Shown here: piece by piece, positions 13,687 through 21,580 of the stretch
Numbering within the stretch: the stretch's first letter is position 1
Layout of the letters: each line of letters opens with the position of its first letter
Source of the DNA: Minisyncoccota bacterium
GTDB lineage: Bacteria; Patescibacteriota; Minisyncoccia; Phycocordibacterales; JAQTLZ01
DNA length: 24,359 nt
NCBI GenBank assembly: GCA_028710915.1
Contig: JAQTTF010000008.1
Span: 1 to 24,359 of the forward strand
Direction of reading: 5' to 3'
Made by a program: the position numbers and the translations under genes
The notes under the pieces: model-generated
Database searches by the model: none
Told to the model about the DNA's origin: nothing
Seen by the model: only the letters and a program-made list of their open reading frames with translations

Positions 13687-14526
13687 TTAATATGTCACTC
13701 CAGGGATTTTCACTTTGAGAGGAGGAACAGAAACGTTCATATTTCCATTCACGTTCGCATGAATCGTTGAAGTGGCATTGCCAGTCGTTTTGTTAGTCGT
13801 GTGAAGAGTCGAAGTAGCATTACCGGTAACGCGGATAACTCCGTCGGTATCAACATCGAGCTTGGCATTTTGATCAACTTGGAAATCAGCTTTCACAGAG
13901 CCGTCAATATCCATGCCAGCCTTGCGATTATCTGTTTCCTTGCTCTGTGTCACTTTTACCTTTTCGTCAGATGAGACTTCTACATTAGCTTCGCTTGCAG
14001 ATCGCATATTAATGACCGGAGCAAAAATAAATGCACCAGTACCAGTTAGATGAAGCGAAGCGTCGGCAAGAAAATCAAGGGTCACGGTCGATGTCTTCCC
14101 TGCTTCGACAAGAATTTGGCCGTCCATTTTGAATTCACCTGAAGGAAGTTTTGCTTCAGTAGTCACGCCATCTTTCGTAGTCACTTTCACGTCAGTGATG
14201 GTAACGCGGACCTGATCATATGTATCCGCCGAAAGATCAGTGGCATTTACCAAAGCCGATTGGCCAGCAGCTTTGAGGGCGAGGAGATTGAATGTCTTAG
14301 TCTCCGTCGAAGCCGTAACCCAGCCTTGCGTAGTCGAGTGCAAATCAACTTCACTTACCGTAACTGCTATTTCGCTAATATTTGTCATGTCAGTGGCAGC
14401 ATCAGTAATTGCTAATACAACATGGCCTTCGGCCTTTGCCGGAGTCGCCGACTTCCAAACGAAAAGTCCTATAAGAAGAACTATGATCACGACAAAAATA
14501 ATCCAGGGGGTTGCTTTTTTATCCAT
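13687..14526 (-). CDS. Surface-exposed DUF4382-domain protein
   Basis: 279 residues. It has an N-terminal anchor helix (about 7-24, WIIFVVIIVLLIGLFVW), then a DUF4382-type beta domain (about 33-175): VVLAITDAATDMTNISEIAVTV, VDLHSTTQGWVT, FNLLAL and DQVRVTITDVKV, with the Asp-rich pattern usual for this domain. The C-terminal third is Thr/Asn/Lys-rich low complexity with a repeated NATST(L/I)H motif, probably a stalk. No enzyme motif is present. It is likely tethered to the membrane facing outward, in contact with host or matrix; that role is inference. It shares a strand with the histidine kinase upstream but is separated by a probable terminator. Confidence 0.75.
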   Translation of the reverse strand: MDKKATPWIIFVVIIVLLIGLFVWKSATPAKAEGHVVLAITDAATDMTNISEIAVTVSEVDLHSTTQGWVTASTETKTFNLLALKAAGQSALVNATDLSADTYDQVRVTITDVKVTTKDGVTTEAKLPSGEFKMDGQILVEAGKTSTVTLDFLADASLHLTGTGAFIFAPVINMRSASEANVEVSSDEKVKVTQSKETDNRKAGMDIDGSVKADFQVDQNAKLDVDTDGVIRVTGNATSTLHTTNKTTGNATSTIHANVNGNMNVSVPPLKVKIPGVTY

Positions 14527-14620
14527 AATTTTAGATTTAAACTTGATAATAAAATCGACCTAGGGTCTGATTTTCTTCACTCTTTTTATGACGTTTTAGA
14601 GGGAGAAATGTGACAGACAG

Positions 14621-14646
14621 AAAAAATGCCTTCTGAAAAAGAAGCT
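14621..14646 (-). terminator. Probable terminator after the histidine kinase
   Basis: Minus strand GCTTCT, loop TTTTC, AGAAGGC (one bulge), then ATTTTTTC. The weak stem but good T-tract separates the kinase gene from the DUF4382 gene. The rest of 14527-14670 shows no gene. Confidence 0.5.
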
Positions 14647-14670
14647 TTTTAGCTCCAAACTTTAATTTCT

Positions 14671-16245
14671 CTAGAATTTAAGCTCGAAAAAGAAAGTGGC
14701 TCCCTTCCCCCGTCCTTCTGATTCAGCCCAAATTTTTCCGCCATGTCTTTCAATAATGCTCTTTGCAATATAAAGACCGAGACCCATACCGGTCATGTCC
14801 ACCGCCTGAGCATCTTTACTTCGATAGAAATTCTTGAAAATATGCGGCATATCTTCTTTGGAAATACCGATGCCCGTATCTCTAAAGGCAAACAGCACCG
14901 AATGCTCCTTTTTAACTGCAGAAACAGATATATATCCGTGCTCCGGCGTATAAGCAATGGCATTTTCGAGAAGAATACTGACGACGAGTTTCAGGCGATT
15001 TGTATCAACAGCCAAGAGAGGCAAATCGTTTGCCAAATTGATAACGAGAGAAATATTTTTCTGCCGAAGATTTGTGCCATAATGCGACAACGATTCTTCC
15101 ACAAGTTCTCTGGGAGATACGGCAGTCCAAGCATATGAAAAAAGCTCATCAGTTTTTGAAATTCCAACCAGAATATTCACAAGCTCGACAAGCCTTTCAT
15201 TTCCAGCTTCTATTTGATTTATGGAAGCCTTTCGTTCAACCTCTGTCTGCTCTTTTTTCAACTCATCAATAGACCATTTGATATAAGTGAGTGGAGTGCG
15301 AAATTGATGCGTTACCACATTGGTAAATTCCGCTTTGAGCTCGTCGGTGCGCTTTTCTCTCCACCAGACAAACCAGCCCAAGAAAAGTGCTGCAAAAATT
15401 GAGACGGCTGGAAAAACAAAGACGGGAATAAGCGGGAGATGCGAAAGAATATTTTTAGCGTAAAAATTAAGAAGCGCAACCAATAAAGTGACTGAAAAAA
15501 TGGCGAGAGCCGAGACTGGCGAATGGCTTGTCGGAATCTTCACACCGAAAAGCTCATAACGGAAAAGCGATATGAGAAGCAGAAGAACAGAGAGAACAAA
15601 AAGTTCTGGCGGCGCAAAAGAAACGAAAGCATTCCAAAATGGGAGGACAAGAGCAAATATCACCGCATAAAAAAACAAGAAGAAAAACCACAAGGACCAA
15701 AATTGCCTTTTTGTTACTCTATTAATATAGGGTTTCCTTATGAGAGCATACGCAGAGGAATAGAAAATCAAAATAAGCGTAGAGAAGAAAAGAAGGGAAG
15801 AAACGATATCGATATTTGAAGGAAAAGAGGCAAAAAATAGAGTGTAGTAAATTTTCTCTCCAATTACTCTCGGAACAAAAAGAAAAGCCGCGATCAAAGC
15901 AAAACTCCAGATATAACTGAAGTATAAGAGAATATTCCCTACTCGAGTCTTAGGAAAGGAAGAAAAAAGGGTTTGCAGAGTAAAAGGAAGCGACGCCAAA
16001 ACCATAAGTTCAGAAAGAAACAACCAGTTCATTCCTGAAAATGTATCGAACACCGCACTGAAAGCCCGCCCCAAAAGGAAAAGTGTCAGAAAAAGAGAAG
16101 AAAGAAAGAAAAATATATTCGATGATTTTGACAATCCTTTCGATAAAATAAAAAAGGAAATGAGAAAAAGGAGAACTGCGGAGGCAAGATAGGCCAGAAA
16201 GATCAAAATTGACTGACCAGGCAAGGACACAAGAAGCGATTCCAT
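14671..16245 (-). CDS. Sensor histidine kinase with multi-TM N-terminal sensor
   Basis: Membrane sensor kinase of 524 residues. About 290 N-terminal residues hold seven to nine hydrophobic helices, resembling the 7TM-type histidine-kinase sensor region. The kinase core has the H-box EFTNVVTHQFRTPLTYI with phospho-acceptor His313, N-box Asn428 (LLENAIAYT), G1 DTGIG (456-460), F-box FKNFYR and G2 GMGLGLYI (486-493). No response regulator is next to it, so it is an orphan here. It is transcribed away from the phospholipase gene, with a shared divergent region that contains a 28-bp palindrome. The signal is unknown. Confidence 0.93.
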   Translation of the reverse strand: MESLLVSLPGQSILIFLAYLASAVLLFLISFFILSKGLSKSSNIFFFLSSLFLTLFLLGRAFSAVFDTFSGMNWLFLSELMVLASLPFTLQTLFSSFPKTRVGNILLYFSYIWSFALIAAFLFVPRVIGEKIYYTLFFASFPSNIDIVSSLLFFSTLILIFYSSAYALIRKPYINRVTKRQFWSLWFFFLFFYAVIFALVLPFWNAFVSFAPPELFVLSVLLLLISLFRYELFGVKIPTSHSPVSALAIFSVTLLVALLNFYAKNILSHLPLIPVFVFPAVSIFAALFLGWFVWWREKRTDELKAEFTNVVTHQFRTPLTYIKWSIDELKKEQTEVERKASINQIEAGNERLVELVNILVGISKTDELFSYAWTAVSPRELVEESLSHYGTNLRQKNISLVINLANDLPLLAVDTNRLKLVVSILLENAIAYTPEHGYISVSAVKKEHSVLFAFRDTGIGISKEDMPHIFKNFYRSKDAQAVDMTGMGLGLYIAKSIIERHGGKIWAESEGRGKGATFFFELKF

Positions 16246-16252
16246 ACTTTAT

Positions 16253-16261
16253 ATAATACCA
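16253..16261 (-). promoter_or_regulatory. Extended -10 promoter of the histidine kinase
   Basis: Minus strand TGG then TATTAT (16258-16253), followed by 7 bases and ATG 16245. No clear -35. Leaderless geometry. Confidence 0.5.
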
Positions 16262-16320
16262 GAGAAAACAAAACAGCCTTTGAGCGTAGTCCACACTTCG
16301 AAGATCCCCCTAGCACGTTC

Positions 16321-16348
16321 CGCGCCAACTTTTTAAAAAGTTGGCGCG
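16321..16348. repeat. 28-bp perfect palindrome in the kinase/phospholipase divergent region
   Basis: CGCGCCAACTTTTT followed directly by AAAAAGTTGGCGCG, every base paired and no loop. It covers the place where the -35 of the phospholipase promoter should be and ends 4 bases before the -10. It could be an operator for a dimeric regulator or a palindromic insert of the type seen elsewhere in this window. Confidence 0.9.
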
Positions 16349-16352
16349 GGAG

Positions 16353-16358
16353 TATACT
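16353..16358 (+). promoter_or_regulatory. -10 box of the phospholipase/cardiolipin synthase gene
   Basis: TATACT, then exactly 6 bases to ATG 16365. The -35 position (16330-16335) is TTTTTA, inside the palindrome. The spacing supports ATG 16365 as start and a leaderless mRNA. Confidence 0.55.
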
Positions 16359-16364
16359 GGTTGA

Positions 16365-17471
16365 ATGCTAAAAAGTGGGATTATGGGGAAAAGCCCTGAC
16401 AATGCGGCGTCCTGGCAATTTTATCTCTCCGGAGAAAGCGCTCAAGACGCAATGCTTGAGGCCATAAAAGGCGCGACCAAATCAATCGAGATTGAACAAT
16501 ATATTTTCAGCAATGACGAAATCGGCATTGAGTTTTTTCATGCGCTTACCGCAAAGAGCAGAGAGGGTGTAGCTATCCGCATCCTCTGCGACCACGTAGG
16601 CAGTTTTGATTTCTTCAGCTCTGAATGGCCAGGAAAGCTTCGGGACGCCGGGATTAAAGTGAGATTCTTCAATATCATCAGTCCGTGGAGAGTAGAAAGT
16701 TTTACCGGTTGGTATTTTAGAAATCATAGGAAAATCATGGTCATCGACAGCAACATCGCTTTCATCGGAGGGATGGGCATAGGAAAATACATGAGAAAAT
16801 GGAGAGATACGCACATCTCTCTTGTGGGAGATATTGTGGAAGCGATCGAAACTAATTTCGACGACATATGGAACAAATCAAAAGATCGAAGCGTATTCTT
16901 ATTTCGAAAATGGATCCGACGAGTTAAGAAATTCAATTTACTAACCAACGTTCCCCATCTCTTTCAGAGGCATATTTACCACACGCTCATAGACATGATT
17001 CGAGGCGCAAAAGAATCTGTCTGCCTCACCACTCCGTATTTCATTCCTGACGGACGACTTTTTCGAGCGCTTCGTTTGGCTTCGCGAAGAGGCGTGGAAG
17101 TAAAGCTTATCATTCCAGAAAAATCTGACGTGCGGTTTTTTAATATTGCCGCATATTCATATATCGAGCCCGCGCTTCGTGCAGGGATTCGAGTGTTCCT
17201 TTATCAAAATTCAATCCTTCATGCAAAAACCGCTGTTATCGATGGAAAATGGGCAACAATGGGGAGTCTCAATCTCGACACCTTGAGCTTGCTTTGGAAT
17301 TATGAGGCGAATGTTGAAAGCACAGATAAAAAATTCGTAAACGAGCTTGCGGGGCACTTTGCAGACGATTTGAAGAATTCAAAAGAAGTAATCTATGCGG
17401 AATGGAAAAATAGGCCATTCTTTGATATGATGCTGGAGTATCTGAGTTATCCGCTTCATAGACTTCTATAA
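16365..17471 (+). CDS. cls: Phospholipase D family protein, cardiolipin synthase-like
   Basis: Membrane-lipid enzyme of the PLD superfamily; bacterial members of this layout join two phosphatidylglycerols into cardiolipin. Two HKD motifs are present: HRKIMVID (from His121) and HAKTAVID (from His286), each followed by the usual GG/GS stretch (IAFIGGMGIG, WATMGSLNLD). The 368 residues lack the long N-terminal transmembrane region of E. coli ClsA and so resemble the shorter ClsB/YbhO type. ATG 16365 is preferred over ATG 16383 on promoter spacing. infC follows after 19 bases and may be cotranscribed. Cardiolipin synthesis is probable; another phosphatidyl transfer is possible. Confidence 0.88.
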   Translation: MLKSGIMGKSPDNAASWQFYLSGESAQDAMLEAIKGATKSIEIEQYIFSNDEIGIEFFHALTAKSREGVAIRILCDHVGSFDFFSSEWPGKLRDAGIKVRFFNIISPWRVESFTGWYFRNHRKIMVIDSNIAFIGGMGIGKYMRKWRDTHISLVGDIVEAIETNFDDIWNKSKDRSVFLFRKWIRRVKKFNLLTNVPHLFQRHIYHTLIDMIRGAKESVCLTTPYFIPDGRLFRALRLASRRGVEVKLIIPEKSDVRFFNIAAYSYIEPALRAGIRVFLYQNSILHAKTAVIDGKWATMGSLNLDTLSLLWNYEANVESTDKKFVNELAGHFADDLKNSKEVIYAEWKNRPFFDMMLEYLSYPLHRLL

Positions 17472-17490
17472 ACCTAATTAATCCACACTT

Positions 17491-18081
17491 TTGAAAGCAA
17501 GAATCAACCATCAAATACGAGCAGCTGAACTTCGTGTCATCGGTCCCGAGGGCGAGAATTTCGGCGTGATTTCTTTTAAAGAGGCCATGGATAAGGCGGC
17601 AGCACTCGGCCTCGACTTGATCGAGATTTCCCCGACCGCAGTGCCTCCTGTCGCAAAAATTACCGACTTCGGCAAATATCAATACGATGAAAATAAAAAA
17701 GCGAAAGTCGCGAAATCAAAGATGCATATCATCGAGATGAAGACGCTTCAAGTGAAAATCGGCACGGGAGATCATGATCTCAATCTCAAAGCAAAAAATG
17801 CCAGTAAGTGGCTCAAGGAAGGTCATCGAATTAAAATCGACCTCTTTCTTTCCGGCCGAGCAAAATACATGGAATTTAATTTTTTGAAAGAGCGATTGAA
17901 CCGCGTACTTATGCTCATCACCGAAGAATTTAAAATTGCTGACGGTCCGACAAAGAGTCCGAAGGGCATCACAGTTATTCTTGAGAAAGGTACAGGCGGA
18001 GTAAAGAGTCTTTCCATAAAAACCTCGGCAAAACAAGCTCCAATTGTGTCTAAACCAGAAGTTCCCCCTCTGAAAGCCTAA
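17491..18081 (+). CDS. infC: Translation initiation factor IF-3
   Basis: Binds the 30S subunit and checks initiator tRNA and start codon. It starts at TTG 17491; rare starts are typical of infC and used in autoregulation. The N-domain includes INHQIRAAELRVIGPEGENFGV and ALGLDLIEISPTAVPPVAKITDFGKYQY, and the C-domain MKTLQVKIGTGDHDLNLKAKN. A Pro/Lys-rich tail extends the protein to 196 residues. It heads the classical infC-rpmI-rplT cluster. No Shine-Dalgarno sequence is visible. Confidence 0.95.
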   Translation: MKARINHQIRAAELRVIGPEGENFGVISFKEAMDKAAALGLDLIEISPTAVPPVAKITDFGKYQYDENKKAKVAKSKMHIIEMKTLQVKIGTGDHDLNLKAKNASKWLKEGHRIKIDLFLSGRAKYMEFNFLKERLNRVLMLITEEFKIADGPTKSPKGITVILEKGTGGVKSLSIKTSAKQAPIVSKPEVPPLKA

Positions 18082-18094
18082 AAAGCCCTAAATA

Positions 18095-18122
18095 CTGGAC
18101 AAAATCGGCCGTTTAGTATAAT
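18095..18122 (+). promoter_or_regulatory. Promoter upstream of rpmI
   Basis: CTGGAC (18095-18100), 16-base spacer, consensus TATAAT (18117-18122). It allows rpmI-rplT transcription independent of infC, with a leader of about 20 bases before ATG 18149. Confidence 0.6.
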
Positions 18123-18148
18123 ATGACGCCTTGTAAACATCTGCATAT

Positions 18149-18337
18149 ATGAAGACAAACAAGTCATACATGAAGCGCCTAAAAGTGAGCAAAAACGGCA
18201 AAATTACCGCTAGAAAGGCCGGACAAAACCACTTTAACGCAAAGGAATCCAGGCGAGCTCAAATGGCGAAGCGCCGAGGAGCAGATTTCCCATTCCCTAT
18301 TAGCAACAAAGATCGAGCAAGATTTATAATCGGATAA
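18149..18337 (+). CDS. rpmI: 50S ribosomal protein L35
   Basis: Large-subunit protein of 62 residues, very basic: MKTNKSYMKRLKVSKNGKI and RKAGQNHFNAKESRRAQMAKRR follow the L35 pattern (K-T-x-K-x-x-x-KR...FK/RH). It lies between infC and rplT as in most bacteria, 4 bases before the next ATG. The last residues FPFPISNKDRARFIIG are slightly unlike the usual Lys-rich end but fit the length. Confidence 0.93.
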   Translation: MKTNKSYMKRLKVSKNGKITARKAGQNHFNAKESRRAQMAKRRGADFPFPISNKDRARFIIG

Positions 18338-18341
18338 TCCC

Positions 18342-18686
18342 ATGACACGAGTAAAAAAAGGAGTCAATGCACTAAAGACACGACGCAATGTCTTGAAACA
18401 AGTAAAAGGCTATCGTTTTCGACGTTCGAAAAACGAAGCCGCAGCTTATGAAGCGCTCTATCACGCGGGAAAATATTCTTTTGCTCACCGAAAAGACAAA
18501 AAGAATGATTATCGAATGCTCTGGAACGTAAAGATTGGTGCATTCCTCAAAGCAAATGGCTCTTCATACAGCAAATTCATCGGAAATCTCAAGAAAAAGA
18601 ATATCGCCATTGACCGAAAAATAATGGCAAGTCTCATCGAGTTCCACCCTGAAACAATGAAAAAACTCGTAGCGAAAGCAATTTAA
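18342..18686 (+). CDS. rplT: 50S ribosomal protein L20
   Basis: 114-residue rRNA-binding protein that helps assemble 23S rRNA and in many bacteria represses its own operon. Visible: MTRVKKGVNALKTRRNVLKQ, KGYRFRRSKNEAAAYEALYHAG, YSFAHRKDKKNDYRMLW and the C-terminal FIGNLKKKNIAIDRKIMASL. Length and position are standard. A strong terminator follows. Confidence 0.96.
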   Translation: MTRVKKGVNALKTRRNVLKQVKGYRFRRSKNEAAAYEALYHAGKYSFAHRKDKKNDYRMLWNVKIGAFLKANGSSYSKFIGNLKKKNIAIDRKIMASLIEFHPETMKKLVAKAI

Positions 18687-18695
18687 ATCAAATTC

Positions 18696-18731
18696 AAAAA
18701 GCCGCGCCCGATTGTATCGGGCGCGGTTTTT
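18696..18731. terminator. Bidirectional terminator after rplT and the SDR operon
   Basis: CCGCGCCCGA (18702-18711), loop TTGTA, TCGGGCGCGG (18717-18726), flanked by A5 and T5, so it works for rplT (+) and for the minus-strand operon ending at 18742. Confidence 0.92.
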
Positions 18732-18741
18732 CTTTTATTTC

Positions 18742-19446
18742 TTATAATGGAAAGAGACTGCCGTCATAATTGAGAAATGCCCCGTTGTTTTTGTCATTCC
18801 AGTTTTTAGTGATATTCAAAATTTTCTCTGCTTGTTCCTGTGGCTGTTGCGTTCCTTTCGAATTCATAGCGGATTTTACATCTCCCGGATGAACCGCAAA
18901 AGTTTTAACATTCTTTGGCATATCATACAGACTGCAAAAAGTAAGCATAGTCAGAGCAATCTTACTCCCTCTATAACCATAATTTCCTTTATAGTCACCG
19001 GGTTCTTGATGATGAAAAGAAGCCCGATCACTAGAAATATTAATAACGAAGCTTGGATCATCAAGAAGCAGCGGAAGGAACTTTTTGGTGACCATAAGAG
19101 GAGAGACGGCATTAATCTCAAACATTTTAAGCATCAGTTTCCGGTCAAGATCTGGAAGACTGCTTACCAGGTCTTTTTGATTCCCCGTAGCTGTGTTTTT
19201 ATTAACACCAGCGTTATTGATAAGCAGATGAAGAGAGGATGTTTGTTGCAAAACCCTCATAACGGCCAATTCAATAGACACATCATCTGTGACATCAAGT
19301 GGAATTGGAAAGAAATTTTGAGCCTGAGGAAGATCGCCACCTTTTTCCAAAACGCCCGCAAATACTATATAACCTTCCTGAAGCAAAAAATCTACGAAGC
19401 CCCGGCCAAGACCGCGATCTGCTCCTGTAATAAATGCCGCTTTCAT
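18742..19446 (-). CDS. Short-chain dehydrogenase/reductase
   Basis: NAD(P)-dependent oxidoreductase of the classical SDR family, 234 residues. The dinucleotide loop is TGADRGLG (7-14), DVTDD (51-55) binds the adenine side, NNAG is at 77-80, the catalytic Ser lies in NISSD (138/139), and the YRGSK motif gives Tyr158 and Lys162. The last gene of a three-gene minus-strand operon, it starts 9 bases after the nuclease stop. A TAGAAT that includes that stop codon lies 6 bases before the ATG and might act as an internal promoter. The substrate cannot be inferred. Confidence 0.88.
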   Translation of the reverse strand: MKAAFITGADRGLGRGFVDFLLQEGYIVFAGVLEKGGDLPQAQNFFPIPLDVTDDVSIELAVMRVLQQTSSLHLLINNAGVNKNTATGNQKDLVSSLPDLDRKLMLKMFEINAVSPLMVTKKFLPLLLDDPSFVINISSDRASFHHQEPGDYKGNYGYRGSKIALTMLTFCSLYDMPKNVKTFAVHPGDVKSAMNSKGTQQPQEQAEKILNITKNWNDKNNGAFLNYDGSLFPL

Positions 19447-19455
19447 ATTTTTATT

Positions 19456-20844
19456 CTAAAAATTCAAATCAAAACTCTCGCCTAATTTCGGCATCATTGC
19501 ATTCACTCCGACATAATCTCGCAATCTTTGCACGAGAAAAAGCGAAGATTTTGGTTCGCCCATGACACAGAAAACTTTTTCAACTGTATCTTTTGTATCC
19601 TCCACAAATTCAATGAGATGATCGGAATCTTTATGCGCGGAATATCCTTGAATATTTGCAACTTTCGCCCGCACTGCCACATTCTCTCCATAAATATTTA
19701 CACTCTTCGCTCCATCCATGAGCGTCCTGCCGAGCGTCCCCACCGCTTCGTACCCCATCATAAGCAAAGTGTTATTTGGATCAGGAAGATAATTTTTCTC
19801 ATGATGAATGACGCGCCCCCCATTACTCATTCCGGAACCGGCAATAATGATTTTTGGATTTGGTGAGCCGAGGATTGCTTTTGATTCATCGGTCGTGAGC
19901 GTGTACTTAAGATTGGGAAATGAAAAAATATCATCGCCGGATTCAATATCTTTCTTGATCGTGTCATTAAATCCATTCGGCATTTCTTTCCGATAAATCT
20001 CCGTCACACGAATTGCCATTGGAGAATCAAGAAAAACAGGAATTGAGGGGATAAGCTTTTGTTCAACCATTTCATCAAGCTCATAAAGCACGATCTGCGT
20101 CCTCTCGAGAGAGAATGCGGGAATAACCAAAACGCCTTTCCGGGCGATGTTATCTTTTACTATTTGCACAAATTTTTGCTTCCTATCTTCTTTTGATTCA
20201 TGATTCCTGTCGCCATAGACGCTTTCCATAAGAAGATAGTTTGCATCGGTTATTTTTTCGGTATCAGGCAAAAGTAAGTCAGGAGAATTTCCTAAATCTC
20301 CTGTGAAAACAATATTTCGCCCGCTTCGAGAGAATTCGTACATTGCAGAGCCGAGAATATGTCCTGCATCTTTGAGATACACGCTTACTCCAAATCCTAT
20401 ATCAGTTTTCGTATGATAAGGAATATCTTTCCAGAGACGCATCGCGGAAAGAATATCTTCTTCATTATAGATAACCTTTTTAGGATTATTTCCCGCATCT
20501 TTGAGAAGAAGCCGGGCGCTATCTTCCATTATGACCTGTGCAAGCTCTCTCGTAGTGCGAGTAGAATAAATAATTCCCTTGAAGCCGTCTTTTACGAGCT
20601 TAGGAATTTTCCCTACATGATCGAGATGCGCATGAGTTACAAAAAGAATATCGATAGAATTTGGTTCATATGGAAAAGCTTTTGCATTCAGGGTATGAGA
20701 ATCGCTTCCACCCTGTACAAATCCGCAATCAACGAGGATGCGAAGCGACTTACCATTTTCACCATCAATTTCTAAAAGAAAATTTGCTCCGGTCACGATC
20801 CCTGTTCCTCCGTAAAAGGTAAGCTTCGAATGTTTTTCACTCAT
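19456..20844 (-). CDS. Metallo-beta-lactamase beta-CASP RNase
   Basis: Zinc-dependent nuclease related to RNase J/CPSF73/YsgB-like RNA-processing proteins, 462 residues. The HxHxDH site is HAHLDH (71-76), with further metal ligands in DAGHILGSA and TGDLGNSP. The beta-CASP domain carries FSLERTQ, FLDSPMA, GSGMSNGGRVIHH and the closing GYSAHKDSDHL motif. RNA cleavage or trimming is the likely activity. It sits between a membrane protein and an SDR in one operon; no functional link between them is evident. Confidence 0.9.
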   Translation of the reverse strand: MSEKHSKLTFYGGTGIVTGANFLLEIDGENGKSLRILVDCGFVQGGSDSHTLNAKAFPYEPNSIDILFVTHAHLDHVGKIPKLVKDGFKGIIYSTRTTRELAQVIMEDSARLLLKDAGNNPKKVIYNEEDILSAMRLWKDIPYHTKTDIGFGVSVYLKDAGHILGSAMYEFSRSGRNIVFTGDLGNSPDLLLPDTEKITDANYLLMESVYGDRNHESKEDRKQKFVQIVKDNIARKGVLVIPAFSLERTQIVLYELDEMVEQKLIPSIPVFLDSPMAIRVTEIYRKEMPNGFNDTIKKDIESGDDIFSFPNLKYTLTTDESKAILGSPNPKIIIAGSGMSNGGRVIHHEKNYLPDPNNTLLMMGYEAVGTLGRTLMDGAKSVNIYGENVAVRAKVANIQGYSAHKDSDHLIEFVEDTKDTVEKVFCVMGEPKSSLFLVQRLRDYVGVNAMMPKLGESFDLNF

Positions 20845-20855
20845 TAAAATAGAAA

Positions 20856-21245
20856 TTATTTCTTAAAGCCAATATAGAGAAGCGACAAAATTCCTCCAAT
20901 GATATCCATAGCCAAGTCTCGAAGAGTATCTGGCAGAAAATTGGCTGAAGCGAGAGACGTAATACCGAAACTATATTCGAAAAGTTCCCAAAGAAGTCCG
21001 ATAAAAAGTGTCCCGCCAAGTACGATAATAAGAGACGAAAGAGAAAATGGAGAAGCGAATTCTTGGTCGAGAGGAGTATCAATCCAAAGAGCAAAGAAAC
21101 CGACAGCAATCCCCCCAAGCCCGTGGACAATAATATCAAACCACGGCAAAGACCAGTACACATAAAAAGCTACAGCATAGAGATGAAGAATCGCCGTAAA
21201 GGCAAGAAAGATAAGAGAAGCAGTGATTAAAGAATTTCTTTTCAT
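20856..21245 (-). CDS. Four-helix membrane protein, DUF2238/YjdF-like
   Basis: 129 residues with four hydrophobic helices (about 7-30, 36-55, 66-90, 105-126). The pattern PWFDIIVHGLGGIAVGFFAL, LLWELFEYSFG and DTLRDLAMDIIGG resembles the DUF2238/YjdF membrane family, which has no firm function. It is the first gene of the operon leading into the beta-CASP RNase (11-base gap). An extended -10 sits 6 bases before the ATG. Confidence 0.7.
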   Translation of the reverse strand: MKRNSLITASLIFLAFTAILHLYAVAFYVYWSLPWFDIIVHGLGGIAVGFFALWIDTPLDQEFASPFSLSSLIIVLGGTLFIGLLWELFEYSFGITSLASANFLPDTLRDLAMDIIGGILSLLYIGFKK

Positions 21246-21251
21246 TCAGAT

Positions 21252-21260
21252 ATTGTATCA
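21252..21260 (-). promoter_or_regulatory. Extended -10 promoter of the 20856-21245 operon
   Basis: Minus strand TGA then TACAAT (21257-21252), 6 bases, then ATG 21245. No good -35. Leaderless geometry; it would drive the membrane protein, RNase and SDR genes. Confidence 0.5.
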
Positions 21261-21273
21261 GAAAAAAGACAAT

Positions 21274-21295
21274 GAAAAACGCCACAAAGTTGGCG
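21274..21295 (-). terminator. Intrinsic terminator of the candidate RNA
   Basis: Minus strand CGCCA, loop ACTTTG, TGGCG, then TTTTTC. The left arm overlaps a longer pairing segment of the RNA (B2, 21292-21304), so the terminator and that helix exclude each other. Confidence 0.6.
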
Positions 21296-21431
21296 GGTGT
21301 TCTTCATAGGATTATTCGGGTATTGCCCTAGGGTAAACTAGGTGGGCTATGCCGAGAATACACCAAAGTGTATTCAAAGAACACGCGCCCGTGCAAAATG
21401 ATTTAATCTAGATAATACCTCAAATAACCCT
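21274..21431 (-). ncRNA. Candidate structured non-coding RNA, about 158 bases
   Basis: No ORF fits here. From the predicted start at 21431 the RNA reads: A1 AGGGTTATTTG (21431-21421); B1 GGCGCGTGTTCTT (21389-21377); a perfect 8-bp hairpin GAATACAC-TTTG-GTGTATTC (21375-21356); a hairpin with CCTAG/CTAGG; A2 CGAATAATCCT (21318-21308); B2 AAGAACACCCGCC (21304-21292); terminator. A1 pairs with A2 (11 bp, two G-U) and B1 with B2 (12 of 13), in interleaved order, so it forms a pseudoknot or two alternative folds. It lacks the signature sequences of RNase P RNA, SRP RNA and tmRNA. Strand is set by promoter and terminator. Confidence 0.55.
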
Positions 21432-21437
21432 ACCTGT

Positions 21438-21464
21438 ATTATAAACCTCTAAAATAAATTGCAA
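21438..21464 (-). promoter_or_regulatory. Promoter of the candidate RNA
   Basis: Minus strand TATAAT (21443-21438), a full consensus -10. TTGCAA lies 15 bases upstream (21464-21459), a short spacer, so the -35 is uncertain. The predicted start falls on the first base of helix strand A1. Confidence 0.5.
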
Positions 21465-21528
21465 AGCGAAAACAACAGAAGAACACAGAAAAATACAAAA
21501 AAGAATATGGTGAAAAAATAAATCAATG

Positions 21529-21553
21529 AAAAAGCCAGCGCAAGCGCTGGCTT
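21529..21553 (-). terminator. Terminator after the 21581-22194 gene pair
   Basis: Minus strand AAGCCAGCG, loop CTTG, CGCTGGCTT followed by TTT: a strong stem with a short T-tract, 28 bases after the stop codon. The rest of 21465-21580 shows nothing else. Confidence 0.85.
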
Positions 21554-21580
21554 CAAACTGACGATTCAAATCATGAAAAA

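Noticed and set aside
18123..18152. A 9-codon leader frame overlapping the rpmI start
   Set aside because: Its ATG lies directly on the -10 box, upstream of the predicted transcription start, so it would not be transcribed from that promoter.
21274..21431. RNase P RNA, SRP RNA or GEMM-type riboswitch
   Set aside because: The conserved sequences I know for these families were not found on either strand.
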